From positions 15,064,501 through 15,128,500 of the forward strand of contig NC_057768.1 of the NCBI RefSeq assembly GCF_010389155.1: DNA of 64,000 bases, in the 5' to 3' direction. The notes below the pieces were generated by a model that ran no database searches, was not told the origin of the DNA, and saw only the letters and a program-made list of their open reading frames with translations. The position numbers were made by a program, and so were the translations under genes. Origin of the DNA: Erigeron canadensis. Its lineage: Eukaryota; Streptophyta; Magnoliopsida; Asterales; Asteraceae. Shown here one piece after another: positions 35,524-47,831 of this stretch; position 1 is the stretch's first letter, and every line of letters starts with the position of its first letter.

Positions 35524-37369
35524 TGTCACACCCCGCCCAAGGTGGGTCCCAGCAGAGGGTGACTACTTGGGAGCACAATGCAAATTATAACAAAAGACCT
35601 CTAAATGAGACGTTTTATTATAAAAACTTTTTTATTTATTACATAGTTATAACAACGAGTTCACAATTTTTGACAGAGATTTCCTATACAAAGCAACTAT
35701 AATACTAGAAATCTCCCTTTCTTCGGAAATATGCAAATGTGACTCTTAGAGTATGCTCCATTGATTTACCTTAGTTTCCTGAGAATACACACTAAAATAC
35801 GTCAACAATAATGTTGGTGAGCTCATAGGTTTTTACCATAAAAATTGAGATGGACCACAAGATTTCAGTATTAGTATAAATATCATAACAGATATTAAAA
35901 GACCAATAGTTTCGTATGCTATGCCTTGAGTGCCGATGCCTTAACATATTGTTTACCCCTCTAGTAGTGCTTTACTCAAACACTATTTCAAATATTATAT
36001 GCCCGTTTCCCAAGTTAGCATGACTAACTCGAGCAGGGGTATCAACCCCGATAGTACTATCCATAATATTCGCGCAATGATTTCACGGCATCAAGATTCT
36101 AAGGGGATTTCATGAGTGATTGTTACATAGCCATACACAAACTATTTACTTGTGTCCATAAAATTGAGCAGTGTATTCTCACCCCAAAATATAAAATAGC
36201 TTAAAAGAGGAGGCTACGAGACTCACCTTAGCAACAAGTTTATAGTAACAAACAAAGAAGATTCTTTAAATTTATGTATCACCTAAACATGTTTAGGATT
36301 CAATTAATGGCCTTGGATTTTATTTGAATAAGTACTTAAAAAATATTTTTAAGCTTGTCAACATTTATTTTCCAAAGTTTCCCAATAGCAGATTAGTAAA
36401 GATAGGTTTAAAATAACATTACTATATAATTTTTGAAAATGATTTATACATGGTGACAATACAAAATAATATGATTTAATTATTTCAAGCATGATAACCT
36501 TATGTAAAACTTTTTATATTGTATTAAAAATGGTTGACAAGCATTATCATAATAACAATATGAGTTTATAACTGAAATAGATTAGAGTTTGCTTACACAT
36601 ACAAGAAGACTTGAGAGTATAGGATCAAAGTCACTTTAGTAGTGTAAACACCACCACCCCTATGTTTGCTTGGAAGATTCTTAAGAACCTATTTTTGAAT
36701 GCTTGAAATGTCAAGAGGAGGAAGAGAATCGATGTTGGTGTGGTTTGGAATTAAGATGCATGATGGCTATTTATAGCCAAAGATTGAGGTGCTTGTGGAG
36801 ATGTAAATAGCCGTGATCAATTAGAACAAGCATAAGAGGTGTCAAATTTTTGGATGGAGAAGGTGATCTGTTTGAAATATGAAGGGAAGTCAATCAGCAG
36901 AAATTTCAAGGCTAAAAGGATGATGAATCAAAAACTAAAATATCATATGGAGGTGCTTTGACTTTTGTTTCTAACCCTTTTCTTTGTTTTGTACGAAAAT
37001 AAAAAAGGAGACCAAATGAGGGACACATTTCAATTCTTATTTAGTCAACCTCTAATATTTTGTCATGCTTAATTTACATGTTGTCATGCTTAATTGGTTG
37101 CTTGTTTTAAAGGTTTTAAATATAGTAAAATTTAGACATAGTTTACCAATATATAGTTTTTGCAAGGCTATTAAGTTTAAAGATCATGATCACTTATTTA
37201 GTTGTTAGTCATCAAGGTTTAGTATTCAAAGAAGTTGACATACAAAATTAATATAGAAACTTTTGATTAGAAACATATATAGTAAATTAAGCTAAACATG
37301 CTGGCATATTGCACATACATGGATTGAGTTATAAACAAGAGTATTTTTTTTTTTTTTAGGGTTGTGATA
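35524..37369 (-). mobile_element. Solo gypsy-type LTR in the Athila-like element
   Basis: Begins TGTCACACCCCGCCC and ends GGGTTGTGATA, flanked by CAGAT (35519-35523 and 37370-37374). If the original end was TGACA, one C-to-T change explains the non-canonical TA terminus. In the minus-strand sense it carries the same GTTGACG...TTTCCTGAGAA block (about 35767-35835) found in the other gypsy LTRs. A T15 run precedes its right end. It lies just inside the 3' end of the accessory gene and replaces its last few codons. Confidence 0.8.
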
Positions 37370-37374
37370 CAGAT

Positions 37375-39660
37375 GGAACACTATCAGCACCATCAGGATT
37401 ACGCTCAGCAGAAAACCAATCATCACCCGGAGCAACATGAGGAGTACCCATACCCGTATGCCCTCTAACCTCGTCTCTGGAATAACTAAAGAAATCTCCC
37501 CCATATCGAGGAGCACCGGTGTACTTCCCATAGCCCGTATTTTGAGTAGCAGAATCAAACTCGGGAGGCCTATAAGAGTATGCCTCCTGCTGATAGCCCT
37601 GAGAAGGAAAAAGATAATCAAAAGTACCTTGACTCGGAGGCACTATCTCGTGAGGAGTATAGGTAGGGATCTCTGGGTGCTCATCCTCATCCACTTGACT
37701 ATATTGCTGCAGATGATATTGCTCAAACTGCCTCTCCCACATTGGACGGAAGTGCTCTTGCTGACGTAGCACTCTATGAAGCATACTGTTCGCCGTCCGG
37801 GCATTATCAAGCAACATATCAGTGGATCCCTGCAAACCAAAAACAGCCCCCTGCAAAGCAGACAAGTCAAAAGAAGATGAAGAAGAACCGGCTGCAAACT
37901 GGGGAGCACTAGAGCCATCCTCCCTACGCCTCTTTCCTACCTGCCTCTGCTCCTCGGGTAAATCTCCTACAAACACATCTCTACCATCCACCTCAAAAAT
38001 CAATCCAAAACTAATCAAATCATTTATTCCAAACCGACTACATGGAACCTTAACCAAACTCCTTGTATTCCTATTTGTATCAAACCCCAACATCACAAAA
38101 ATCTTACAAATGAAATTCCCGCAAACAAGAACACGATCCTTATGTGTAGCAAGATACTTAGCTAACACATACGGTGCACAAGCAAAAGTAGTCGGGGACC
38201 CTTCATAAAACAACCTCATTAACCAAGCATCAGTGGGGGAAACCTTCTCATCAGTGGAACCATTCCTAACCAAAAAGCAATGGGTGATCATACGGTGGAT
38301 AACCTTCAAAATAGGTACCTGAATTTCCGATACCTTGCTCACCGTCATAGCCAACTTACCACCACCACCAATCTCAAACCAAAAATCCTTTGTTGTTTTG
38401 TCATTATCAAAACCAGTCACATCCTTGTCATACACTCCTTTACGTAAAAACTCATAAGTCTCCCAATGATTCAACTCAACCCCCCGTAACCATCCCAGTC
38501 AAATAAGCAAACTCAGGCACTGTACAATGCCTTTGAACCCCCCCCCCCCCCTGCCCGAAAATTGATAACCTTCCTTGTATAAAATTCCTCCCTTTTTAAA
38601 TTGGTATCAACACGAATGGTGCTCAAAAACTCAAGACACCACTCACGAACCGGTTTCATATCACAACTAAAAACATCTTCCCACATCTTATATGTTTTGA
38701 TTTCACCATTTGCATTTCTACTTTTACAAGTTATCGTTTTCATCACAGGGTCTCTCATATTTAGTTTCTCAAAATCCGCCCAACTAACTATTTTGGGTTC
38801 CATAACATGTTTGTACCTGAGGTCCTGAAGCCGGTTCATGTAATGAATACGCTCATTCCCTGTCACTCCTGGAAAACGCAACCACTCATGTGGTTCAGCG
38901 GGATGATTCTTAGCACTTACCGTCTCTATAACGGTAGTTGTCATTTGGGTCTGGTTCACTAAAGTCATACCCACGCCTTATCCCGGGAACAAACTCATCA
39001 CTGCTACTTGAACACTCAACCTGCTTACCTTTCTGCAAAAACAAACAAAAACAACAAAGCAAGCAAACATAAGTCACGAGAAACAAAAACAAACAAAATC
39101 AAAAATTTCGGACACCCAAATGCGGCGCACCCCCATACTGGTGCGTCGCACCTGCTTGAATTTCAGAATCCTGCACCCCCGATATGCGTCGCACCCCCAT
39201 ACTGGTGTGGCGCACCTACTTGAAATAAAATTTTTTGTTTCTTCTTAAATTAGTTCAGATTTTCTCATAAACTAATAAACATTATTCCCTCTTTATTTCA
39301 AATATATGTCACTTTTAAGAACCCCAATCACAATCTAAACAATTAACACGAAATTAATCAAAATTAAAATGATTACACACTAATTCAAGCATCAACATAT
39401 CATCCCAACCTATCTTCAATCAAAACCCCCAAATTATTTCCAAATTTCTCAAGAACCTTAATCCGGATTCCTTTCAATTAAACGAAATTACTAGTACAAT
39501 GATAGTGTAATCAATGAAAAACACAAAACCCTTTCAAAAGATTCAAGTAAATTCGTTTTAAACTCATTAATTTTGAAAATCCTTCTTTAATTTCGGATTA
39601 CATATGATTAATGGAGAACAATGGAAGAACACTTACCTTTGAGAACAATCCCCTAACCAT
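37375..39660 (-). pseudogene. Athila-like accessory gene (post-integrase), broken
   Basis: A likely first exon runs from ATG 39660 to 39637 (MVRGLFSK) and is followed by GTAAGT. An acceptor TTTGTTTTTGCAG ends at 39033 and the frame continues in phase as KGKQVECSSSSDEF. The main block contains EWLRFPGVTGNERIHYMNRL, VREWCLEFLSTIRV, CTVPEFAYLTGMVTG-like text, then VIHRMITHCFL and a C-terminal Ser/Gln-rich part. Frameshifts occur near 38940, at the C14 run at about 38538-38551 and at the C run near 38481. I associate it with the Athila ORF-1/envelope-position proteins; function is unknown. EFLSTI...CTVPEFAYL may be a distant match to the EFW...LR domain of the copia accessory proteins. Confidence 0.6.
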
Positions 39661-40010
39661 CTTGATGAATAAATAAGTAGTAAAGAGAAATTGAAATTGA
39701 TTTTAAGACTTGGATGTTTTTAGGAGCAAAGAAAACAAAAGCTAATAATGCGTGTGTGTTTGTGTCGTGGCCAAGAGAAGAAAAGAGGTCAAATGGGTAG
39801 CCTTGTTTTCCAGATTTTCGGCCCTACAAGAATCCTAACCCAATCCAGAAAGTCAACGGAAGTCAAACTAAGACAAACTGGTCAAAAACATAGGTGGTGT
39901 GGCACACCGCCTTACTTGGTGCGTCGCATTTTCATCTCAGAAAAGGCCCTTCTCTGAATTATCCTCAAGTGCGGCGCACCTCCCTTCTGGTGCGGCGCAC
40001 TTACCTTGGC
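39120..40010 (-). promoter_or_regulatory. GTGCGNCGCAC palindromes around the accessory gene's first exon
   Basis: Clusters at 39120-39220 (inside the proposed intron) and 39895-40005 (235-345 bp upstream of the ATG at 39660). They repeat the palindrome word of the LTR U3, e.g. TGCGGCGCAC, GGTGCGTCGCACC and GTGCGGCGCAC. On the minus strand AGTATGGGGG, resembling the polypurine tract, occurs twice in the intron cluster. A role as internal promoter or packaging or methylation target is inference. Confidence 0.4.
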
Positions 40011-40264
40011 TCGTTATGACTTACCGTAACACCTCTGGACACTTCGGGACCTGCACATCTCAACTAAAAGCTATAAAAACGAAAAAGATACGTAACTAAA
40101 CTAACAAAACAAAAATCTTTTTGGTTTTTTCGATTTTTCAAATGTTTTTGGGTTTTTCAATATAAGGAATGAAAAATGAAATAAACTAAAATGAAAACAC
40201 ACGGGTTGCCTCCCGAGAAGCGCTTAATTTATTAAGGAGTCGTTAGCTAGACTCACATCCCCAA
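40011..40264. other. Short noncoding spacer after pol
   Basis: AT-rich with several TTTTTGGTTTTT-like runs; nothing recognisable. It separates the integrase stop from the accessory-gene upstream region. Confidence 0.5.
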
Positions 40265-41668
40265 TTACTTATCAATTTCATAAAATGGAAGTTGATCAAC
40301 CACAACTCCCTCATCACAAGATTCTCCATTGAAAACCTTCAACCTATGGCCATTGACAATAAATGTTTCCCCATTCCCCTTATGCAATTCCACATACCCC
40401 GAAGGATAAATATGTTTAATGACATAGGGTCCCATCCATCTTGAAGTCAATTTAGGTTGTTTCAATTTAAACTTTGAAATGAACAATAAAACTTTATCAC
40501 CTACTTTGAAATCTTTCTTTCTCAACCTACGATCATGCCAAACCTTTGTCCTTTCTTTATAGAGCTTCGAATTTTCATAAGCATGCAATCTTAACTCATC
40601 TAACTCATTCAATTGTAACATTCTTAACTCACCACTTTCAATTAAATCCATATTACAATTCCTAAGATCCCAATAAGCTTTATGCTCTATTTCTATAGGT
40701 AAATGACATGTTTTCCCATACAACAACCGATAAGGTGTAGTCCCAAGTGGAGTCTTAAATGCGGTCCTAAAAGCCCATAATGCATCATCTAATTTCTTTG
40801 ACCAATTTTTAGGATTATCACCTATGGTTTTCTCTAAAATTCGTTTTAAAGCCCTATTTGTATTTTCTACTTGGCCACTTGTTTGCGGGTGATAAGAAGT
40901 AGAGAAACGATGATGAACACCATATCTCTCCATCACCTTAGCAAGTTGGTGATTCGCAAAATGAGTTCCACGATCACTTATTAAGGCATTAGGACAACCA
41001 AAACGATAAAACAATTGTTTCAAGAAATCTATCACAACCCTTGCATCATTTGTTGGCAAGGCCTTAGCCTCGACCCATTTAGACACATAATCAACCGCCA
41101 CTAAAATGTAAAGACACTTGTTTGAAGGCGGAAAGGTCCCATAAAATCAATACCCCAAACATCAAAAACTTCGCAAACCTGGATGAAGTTTTGAGGCATC
41201 TCATCTCTCCTTATGACGTTCCCGACGTTGACACGCATCACAAGTATCCACCAAAGTTTGAGCTTCCTTGAAAATCGTTGGCCAATAAAAACCTGCATCA
41301 AACACTTTCTTACTATTAACGGATGGTCCATAATGACCACCGGTTGGCCCTCGGTGATATCCATCCAAGATCAAACGAGTCTCTCCACCCGCAACACATC
41401 TTCTAATCATTCCATCTGCACAAACACGAAACAAATAGGGTTCTTCCCAATAATAATGCTTAACATCGGAAAAGAACTTTTTCATTTGTTGATTTGTCCA
41501 TCCTTTTGGAAGTACCCCTGCAACAAGATAATTAGCAAAATCTGCATACCATGGAACATTAGACACAATACTCATCAACGACTCATCAGGGAAGGTATCA
41601 TCAATATCATCTCCTCTTGGTTCCTCACGGTGAGGATCCTCTAACCTACTTAAGTGATCGGCCGCCAA
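40265..41668 (-). pseudogene. Athila-like integrase
   Basis: Three frame-shifted segments. The first (41668-41201) has LAADHLSRLE and the HHCC zinc-binding region ([12 protein letters not shown]...CDACQRR). The second carries [12 protein letters not shown] with the first catalytic Asp. The third (41101-40265) has VDYVSKWVEAKALP, ISDRGTHFAN with the second Asp, and YHPQTSGQVENTNRALK with the catalytic Glu, then a basic C-terminal domain with SRWMGPYVI. Frameshifts lie near 41215 and 41135. The enzyme would insert the cDNA; this copy is inactive. Confidence 0.88.
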
Positions 41669-41710
41669 ATTTTCAGCCCCTTTCTTATCCTTTATCTCAA
41701 TATCGAACTC

Positions 41711-43303
41711 TTACAAAAGCAAGACCCAACGTATGAGATGAGGTTTAGCATCTTGTTTAGCAAACAAGTACTTAAGGGCTGAATGATCAGTAAAAACAAT
41801 GGTCTTACTAAGCACCAAATACGACCTAAACTTATCAAATGCATACACAACCGCAAGCGACTCTTTTTCAGTAGTAGTGTAATTCTGCTGAGCACTATTA
41901 AGAGTCTTGTTAGCAAAATAAATAAGACGAAAATGATTACCTTCTCGTTGTCCTAAAACAGCTCCAACTGCAAAATCACTCGCATCACACATTAATTCAA
42001 AAGGTTGAGACCAATCAGGAGAAACCATAATGGGTGACTGAGTCAAACAATCTTTTAACAATTCAAATGCCTTCAAACAATCCGAATTAAACTCGAAAGG
42101 CACATCTTTTTCAAGCAAACGGGTCATAGGTCGGGTTATCTTAGAAAAGTCTTTAATAAACCTACGGTAGAACCCGGCATGACCTAAGAAACTTCTAACG
42201 CCCTTTACATTAGTCGGTGGAGGTAACTTAGCAATAACATCAATTTTAGCCTTGTCTACCTCAATCCCCACACTAGACACCTTATGACCTAACACAATGC
42301 CTTCTCTAACCATGAAATGACATTTTTCCCAATTAAGAACAAGGTGTGCCCGCTCACATCGCTCAAGCATCTTATCCAAGTTGGAAAGACACTTGTCAAA
42401 ATAATCACCAAAGACCGAGAAGTCATCCATGAAAACCTCAATAGATGTCTCCAACATGTCTTGGAATATCGCGATCATGCACCTTTGGAAAGTAGCGGGA
42501 GCATTACAAGATCCAAATGGCATCCTACAATAAGCATACGTGCCAAAGGGACATGTAAAGGTCGTCTTTTCTTGATCATTGGTGTCAATGGGTATTTGAA
42601 AGTACCCAGAGAAACCATCAAGAAAACAAAAATACTCGTTTCCGGCTAACCGTTCGAGCATTTGGTCAATGAATGGTAAGGGAAAATGGTCTTTACGGGT
42701 TGCATCATTTAACTTCCTATAATCAATACACACCCGCCACCCGGTAACCGTTCTAGTAGGTACAAGTTCATTACGTTCATTAGTGACAACGGTCATTCCC
42801 CCCTTCTTTGGTACACAATGGACCGGACTTACCCATGGACTGTCAGAGATAGGATAAATAATTCCAGCATCTAAAAGTTTTATTATCTCTTTCTTAACGA
42901 CATCTTTCATATTAGGATTTAGCCTCCTTTGTCTTTGAACACTCGGTTTGAAATTTTCATGCAAATTAATCTTATGTTTACAAAACTCAGGGCTAATTCC
43001 GGGTATGTCAGTTGTACGCCAAGCAAAGGCTCTTTTATGAGCCTTCAAAACAGTCATTAACTTACCTTTTTCATCATCCGAGAGTGATGATGATATGACA
43101 ATAGGAAGAAGTGACTTACCTTCGAGGAATGCATATTCCAAGTGCTCGGGAAGTGGCTTGAGTTCCAAATCGGTTGGTGGATTGTCCACCGAAGTTTCAA
43201 TCTTCAAACCATCCCGCTCAATCTCCTCAAAAGTCTCATCCTCCAGTGTTGACTCATCTGTGCTTAATTCCATAATTTCTTTCACCATCTCCACAACCAT
43301 CAC
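41711..43303 (-). pseudogene. Athila-like reverse transcriptase and RNase H
   Basis: The longest clean pol segment. It has CKHKINLHENFKPSVQ leading into RT, WVSPVHCVPKKGGMTVV, GWRVCIDYRKLNDATRKDHF, the catalytic region EVFMDDFSVFG (FMDD form of YxDD), FLGHAGFYRRFIKDFSKI, then RNase H with LMCDASDFAVGAVLGQR and IVFTDHSALKYL. It ends at TAA 41711-41713, read as a C-to-T change in a Gln codon since the next text (EFDIEIKDKKGAENL) continues in the same frame. Upstream 43304-43440 links to protease. Confidence 0.9.
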
Positions 43304-43439
43304 TTACTCCTCTTCACTACAAGCAAGCAAAGCTTCTCCTTCATTCGTGTCCAAAAAATTCATCAATTCCATTTCCAAAGCTTCATCTTCTTCGATCACA
43401 TCAAGGATCATCGGTAGAGTAAGGATGTTGTAAAGCTTT

Positions 43440-43853
43440 ATCAATTGAAAACGAAATTCTATCATTTCCTATACCCAATGAAATAAATTTATCCTTAACA
43501 CGAATGATGGCATCGGCCGTATACAAGAAAGGTCAACCTAAGATAAGAGGCACCTTGGTATCCTCCTCCATCTCAAGAATAACAAAATCGGCCAAAAAGA
43601 CAATATGACCTACTTTAACACACAAATTTTCAGCAATCCCCATGGGGTACTGAAATGAATGATCGGCGAGCCTAATGCTCATCCGAGTTGGCTTAAGAGC
43701 CGCTAAAGACAATCGCCTATAAACTAAAAAAGGCATTAAATTAATGTTTGCACCAATATCGGCTAAAGCATCACAAGTAAGCTTAGCATCAAGAGAACAA
43801 GTAATTAGAAAACTCCCTGGATCTTCAAGCTTAGGAGGGATTTGATTTTGCAC
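43440..43853 (-). pseudogene. Athila-like aspartic protease
   Basis: Contains DPGSFLITC, the active-site phrase LADIGANINLMPFLVYRRL (D-I-G-A) and LADFVILEMEEDTKVPLILG. The TGA at 43533-43535 stands where Arg is normal before PFLYTADAIIRV, a likely CGA-to-TGA change. The frame continues past it to about 43440. It would process the polyprotein. Confidence 0.85.
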
Positions 43854-43869
43854 AATTGCCGAACACTCC

Positions 43870-44924
43870 GCATTGAGGAAAGTAGCCTTAGCTTCCTCTA
43901 GCTTCCTCTATCCGTTACAAGATCCTTGATAAACTTGGCATAATTCGGCATTCCTGAAAGCAAATCAACCAAAGACACATTAATATAAACCGATTTAATC
44001 ATGTCTACAAACTTACCGTATTGTTCCTTGAGCTTATCCTTCTTCAATCTTTGAGGGAAAGGGACTTTAGGCTTGTACGGCTTAACTTAAGGCTCAACAA
44101 CCGTACCGGTGGAGTAGATGTAAGTGGAACGGCCAGTGGTTTCACGGTTTAATTCGGCTCCACTACAATCTCTTCATCAACTTGTTCATCTTCATCCTCA
44201 CTATCAACCTGCATAGGAACATTAGTAGCACTAGAAAGAGGAGGATAAATAGGAGAACTAACTACCTTACCGGACTGAGTAGTAATGGCATTAACATGCT
44301 CATTCCTAACATTCGGGTGTTGATACTTATTACCTCCATCATTTGAACCGGAAGGCTTAGGATTTTGTTGGGTTACTTGGCAAATATCCTTGTTGACGAT
44401 TAGAATTACCCATTCTATCAAGCCTCACACCTAAATCCTTGATCGCCGCTTGTTGACTTTTGATATTTTGATTCATCTTATCATTCAAAGCGGTGATATC
44501 AGTTCGGTAGTTCTCATTCTTCTTGTCTTGATCAACCATAAACTTCTTCACAAGATCCCTAAGCTCGGCATTAGGATCAACAACTTCAACTGGTTGAACC
44601 GAAGGACCTCCTTGATTTCTTCCTTGCCATGAAGCTCCCAATGTAGGCCTATAAATTCTTGCACCATTAGAATTAAAATTAGTGTTTGAATTACCTTGGT
44701 ACCAGTTTTGATAAGCTCCATTCCTTTGAAAAAGTCCTCGGTTTGCAAACGGTGGTTGGTATTGGTTTTGAACATAATCAACTTCTTCATTCCGTGGTGC
44801 TTTATCACAATCTTCCGTGTAATGCTTATCACCACAAATATCACAACCCGCAACCGTCGTCTTCAAATCCTTTTCAAACAATCCAAACCTACCATCCATA
44901 CTTGCAAATTGCTTATCCATGTGA
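43870..44924 (-). pseudogene. Athila-like Gag, C-terminal half
   Basis: Begins where copia B is inserted (CTTGC duplication at 44925-44929). It has the CCHC-like knuckle CDICGDKHYTEDC, an Asn/Gln-rich stretch (YQNWYQGNSNTN), a helix with ELRDLVKKFMVDQDKK, then in another frame NAITTQSGKVV and an acidic run, and finally the FPQRLKKDKLKEQYGKF region leading to protease. Frameshifts near 44357 and 44150. The N-terminal half is at 57512-58526. Confidence 0.85.
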
Positions 44925-44929
44925 CTTGC

Positions 44930-45881
44930 TGTGAGTCCACCTACACAAGATGTTAATCAAGAACAAGATATAATACGAATATGATAATAATGATAGTTAT
45001 ATCAAATAACCCGACCGGCAAGTGATTCTAATCTAGATGAAGACTAGTTAAGAATCACGATCCAGATGATGGATATGAACAAGTAAGATAGTTAAGAAGA
45101 ATTGCTTGAAACTATATAAATACTAAATATAATCAAGTATTATGGCAATGAGTCAAGATGTATTTTTCCAAGTATTTTATTTATTGCTATAAACAAAATA
45201 CAAAGGTTGTTGCGGAACAAAGATAATCACACTTGTGAAAATATCTAAACAACCTAGAAATACAAATGATCTAATCAACGAGGAGTTACTCATAAGAATA
45301 CTTAGAGTAAGTATCACACGTTGCAAATGCCAAAGTTCCAAGCATTTTTGCAAGTGTGAGAAGTCTTATATTTATAGGCAAACATGTCTTGATGACATGG
45401 CAAATGCCGTACAAATATGGTTGGGTGCATTTATGGATTTGTTGGACAAATCCATAACATGTTTGTTTAAGGTAAAGTATGTAAGTTTCTTTGATGTGAC
45501 TTGACATACTTTATTCCCAACCTTTTGCCAAAACTATCCCAATCCCAGGTATAAAGTTATTAACCGGGTAAAGGTAGTTTAAAGCCTGCAAAAAGACTTC
45601 CTCGTAATCAGTGTAAAAGTGTTGTAAATACTTTTACACTGAGCCTCTTCAGTTTCACCTTCAGATAAGATCTTCTCTGAGCTCTGCTTCTGAAATGATC
45701 TTTTTCTTCAATCTTCAGTCTTTGACTTTAGTCTGAACGTCTTCAGTGTTGGTTGATTCTGAAACTGAAGTGAAGCTTTAGTGAGCTTTATTCTGAATGA
45801 CTTCAGAATCTTGTGCAAGCTTCATTCACTGAACTTCAACTATTTTGAACAAATCATAGTTAGTCGATTTTTGACCTAACA
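44930..45881 (-). mobile_element. 3' LTR of copia B
   Basis: 952 bp. TATAAATA on the minus strand at 45369-45376. U3 (about 45640-45881) is crowded with CTTCAG/CTGAA words, with an 8-bp stem hairpin ATTCTGAA-TGAC-TTCAGAAT at 45790-45809. Confidence 0.93.
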
Positions 45882-45895
45882 AATTCCCCCTATTT
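45882..45895 (-). other. Polypurine tract of copia B
   Basis: On the minus strand AATAGGGGGAATT next to TGTTAGG, identical to copia A. Confidence 0.87.
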
Positions 45896-46155
45896 GTTTT
45901 AAAATAGTACATGCATTTTAGATTTCTATCTATACAAGTTTGTAAGTCTAAAAATGCAAGATTTTGTTTAAGTTGTAAAATATTTCTAAGGACATCTTAT
46001 AGATCATTGATGCCTTAAGAAATTTTCTTGTTGTTTTTCTAACTTAAACTATTTTCTATCGATATGTTGTAACTTGCAGCTATATAAAAGATACTGAGAT
46101 GATGTTCAGTTACAAGTACATGATGAAATAAAAAATATTTACAATATAGACAAGA

Positions 46156-47831
46156 CTACTTCTTTGCAGGCCTTGAGCCAGAAGGTGCATCAGTAGCCTT
46201 CCTCTTTGGTGAACTAACTTTCCCAAAGATTCTTTCTTCCATCTCCACCTAGGCCTTCATTTTTTGTTGGATCTTCAGCATCCAGGCACCAATCAGGTGA
46301 GACTTTGGCTTCCCCTTCAGAGCATGTATCATCTCTCTATGCTCAGAGATCCCAAACTCATGCACATAAACTTGCTTATATTCTTCTTCTGCCCTTCCTT
46401 CTCTCCTTACAATCAAATTAAACAACTTCAAACCATCTTCTTTGACAACCTCAACATCCAGAATCTTTGCAGGATTAGACATGTGTTTCATGTAATACTC
46501 ATATTGATCTTTCTCATGTTTATTCTGAATCTGAACAGTGTCTTCAGAAATTGGTATCAAGGTCGAAAGGTCAGAATCACGAGCATGTTTCCTTGATGAT
46601 CTTGGGCCAGTAAGCTTTGGCTTTTGGGGTGGCTTGTTCAGTTGCCTTTCAACTTTCTGAACTTTAGCCAGAATTTCTTTCTTCTTTATCTCCATCTCCT
46701 TCTTTCTATTTTTCACCAAGTCCTCAATGGACAACTTGAAGGTGAGATGGTCTAGCTTTTGTTCAAGAGGTGAGTATTGCATTCCATACTCATGCTCAGC
46801 CATTTTTCCCAGAGCTTTCTGCACTCTTGGATCATTCTTGATTTTCTGATAACGTTCAACTGTCAATCCAAGAGCTGCAGCATCAAGCAGATCAATGGTA
46901 CCCATTGCCAAGTGTTGTGCCCTTTCCCTTTCCTTATTTTCTCTCCACATGATGAACTGGTTGGAGACTTGCTTTTGAAGGGCCACAAGCTTTTTGCCAT
47001 CGGCAGTCAGATCGGGCAATGGATAACCATGTTCATCAACATTTTCACCAACTACAAATCCAGAATCCTTAGAGCCTTTCTTCTTTGGCTCTTCAACCAT
47101 CTGAGCTTTTCCTTTATCTTTCTTTGTAGGCTCAGATGGCTGTGGCTCAGATTGCTTATTCAGATGTTCCCCCTCAAACTCAGATTGCCTCTTGGTCGCT
47201 TCAATTAATTCCTGAGAGCTGGCAAGCAGACCAATTGGCACATCACTTCCCCCTTTGGGAATCTCCGCAGGCATCTTAGCATATAAGTCAATGGCCTTCT
47301 GCATGTCCTGCAGAGATTCCCAACTCTGTTGTGTAATGCTGCAGAAATGCCTTTTGACATGGTGGCAAACTGAGCTCTTAATCTGAAAGTAGAGTTCAGG
47401 TTTAGCTTCTCATGCTCCAGAACATCCTTTAACAGTTTCTTATCATCTTCAGAGAGTGAGGAAGGAGGAGGAGCAACTACTTCAAGTTCTTTCTTGAGCA
47501 GGGCCAGAATTTCATCAAGTTGTTTCGACTGGCTCTGAACATTTTGGTCAAGGCTTGACACAGAGTTCTTCATTTCAGTAATTGCCTTGTCAACCTTGTC
47601 ATTTGTTTCTTTGGAGAGTTCAGAAATCAGCAATCTGACCTTCTCTTCAACTTTCTCTGCCACTGACACTGAAATCTGAGAGATGATTTCTTGAGAGAAT
47701 ACAGATTTCAGTGTCTCAGTCACCTTCTCACCAACTGAAACACCAAGTGATTTCTCATCCAAGCTTGGCTTCTTCAACAACTCAACCACTTCCTTTTCAA
47801 CTACCAAGAATGATTGTTTCATCATATGCAC
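46156..47831 (-). pseudogene. Copia B accessory protein, coiled coil and basic tail
   Basis: Two open segments (47831-47205 and 47304-46249) plus a readable tail to 46156. The first is strongly heptad-like (SVSVAEKVEEKVRLLISELS; DKVDKAITEMKNSVSSLDQN). The second contains DERGYPLP-like linker text, a charged helical region (KKKEILAKVQKVERQLNKPP) and ARDSDLSTLIPI, shared with copia A. A TAG at 46249-46251 stands in a probable Gln codon, and the tail after it reads SSPKRKATDAPSGSRPAKK. The basic tail is conserved between the two copia elements although the body is diverged. Likely nuclear targeting or nucleic-acid binding; inferred. Confidence 0.65.

Noticed and set aside
45235..45504. 89-residue open frame identical at 56860-57129
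   Set aside because: Lies inside the copia B LTR across its TATA box, in antisense; identity is explained by LTR duplication.
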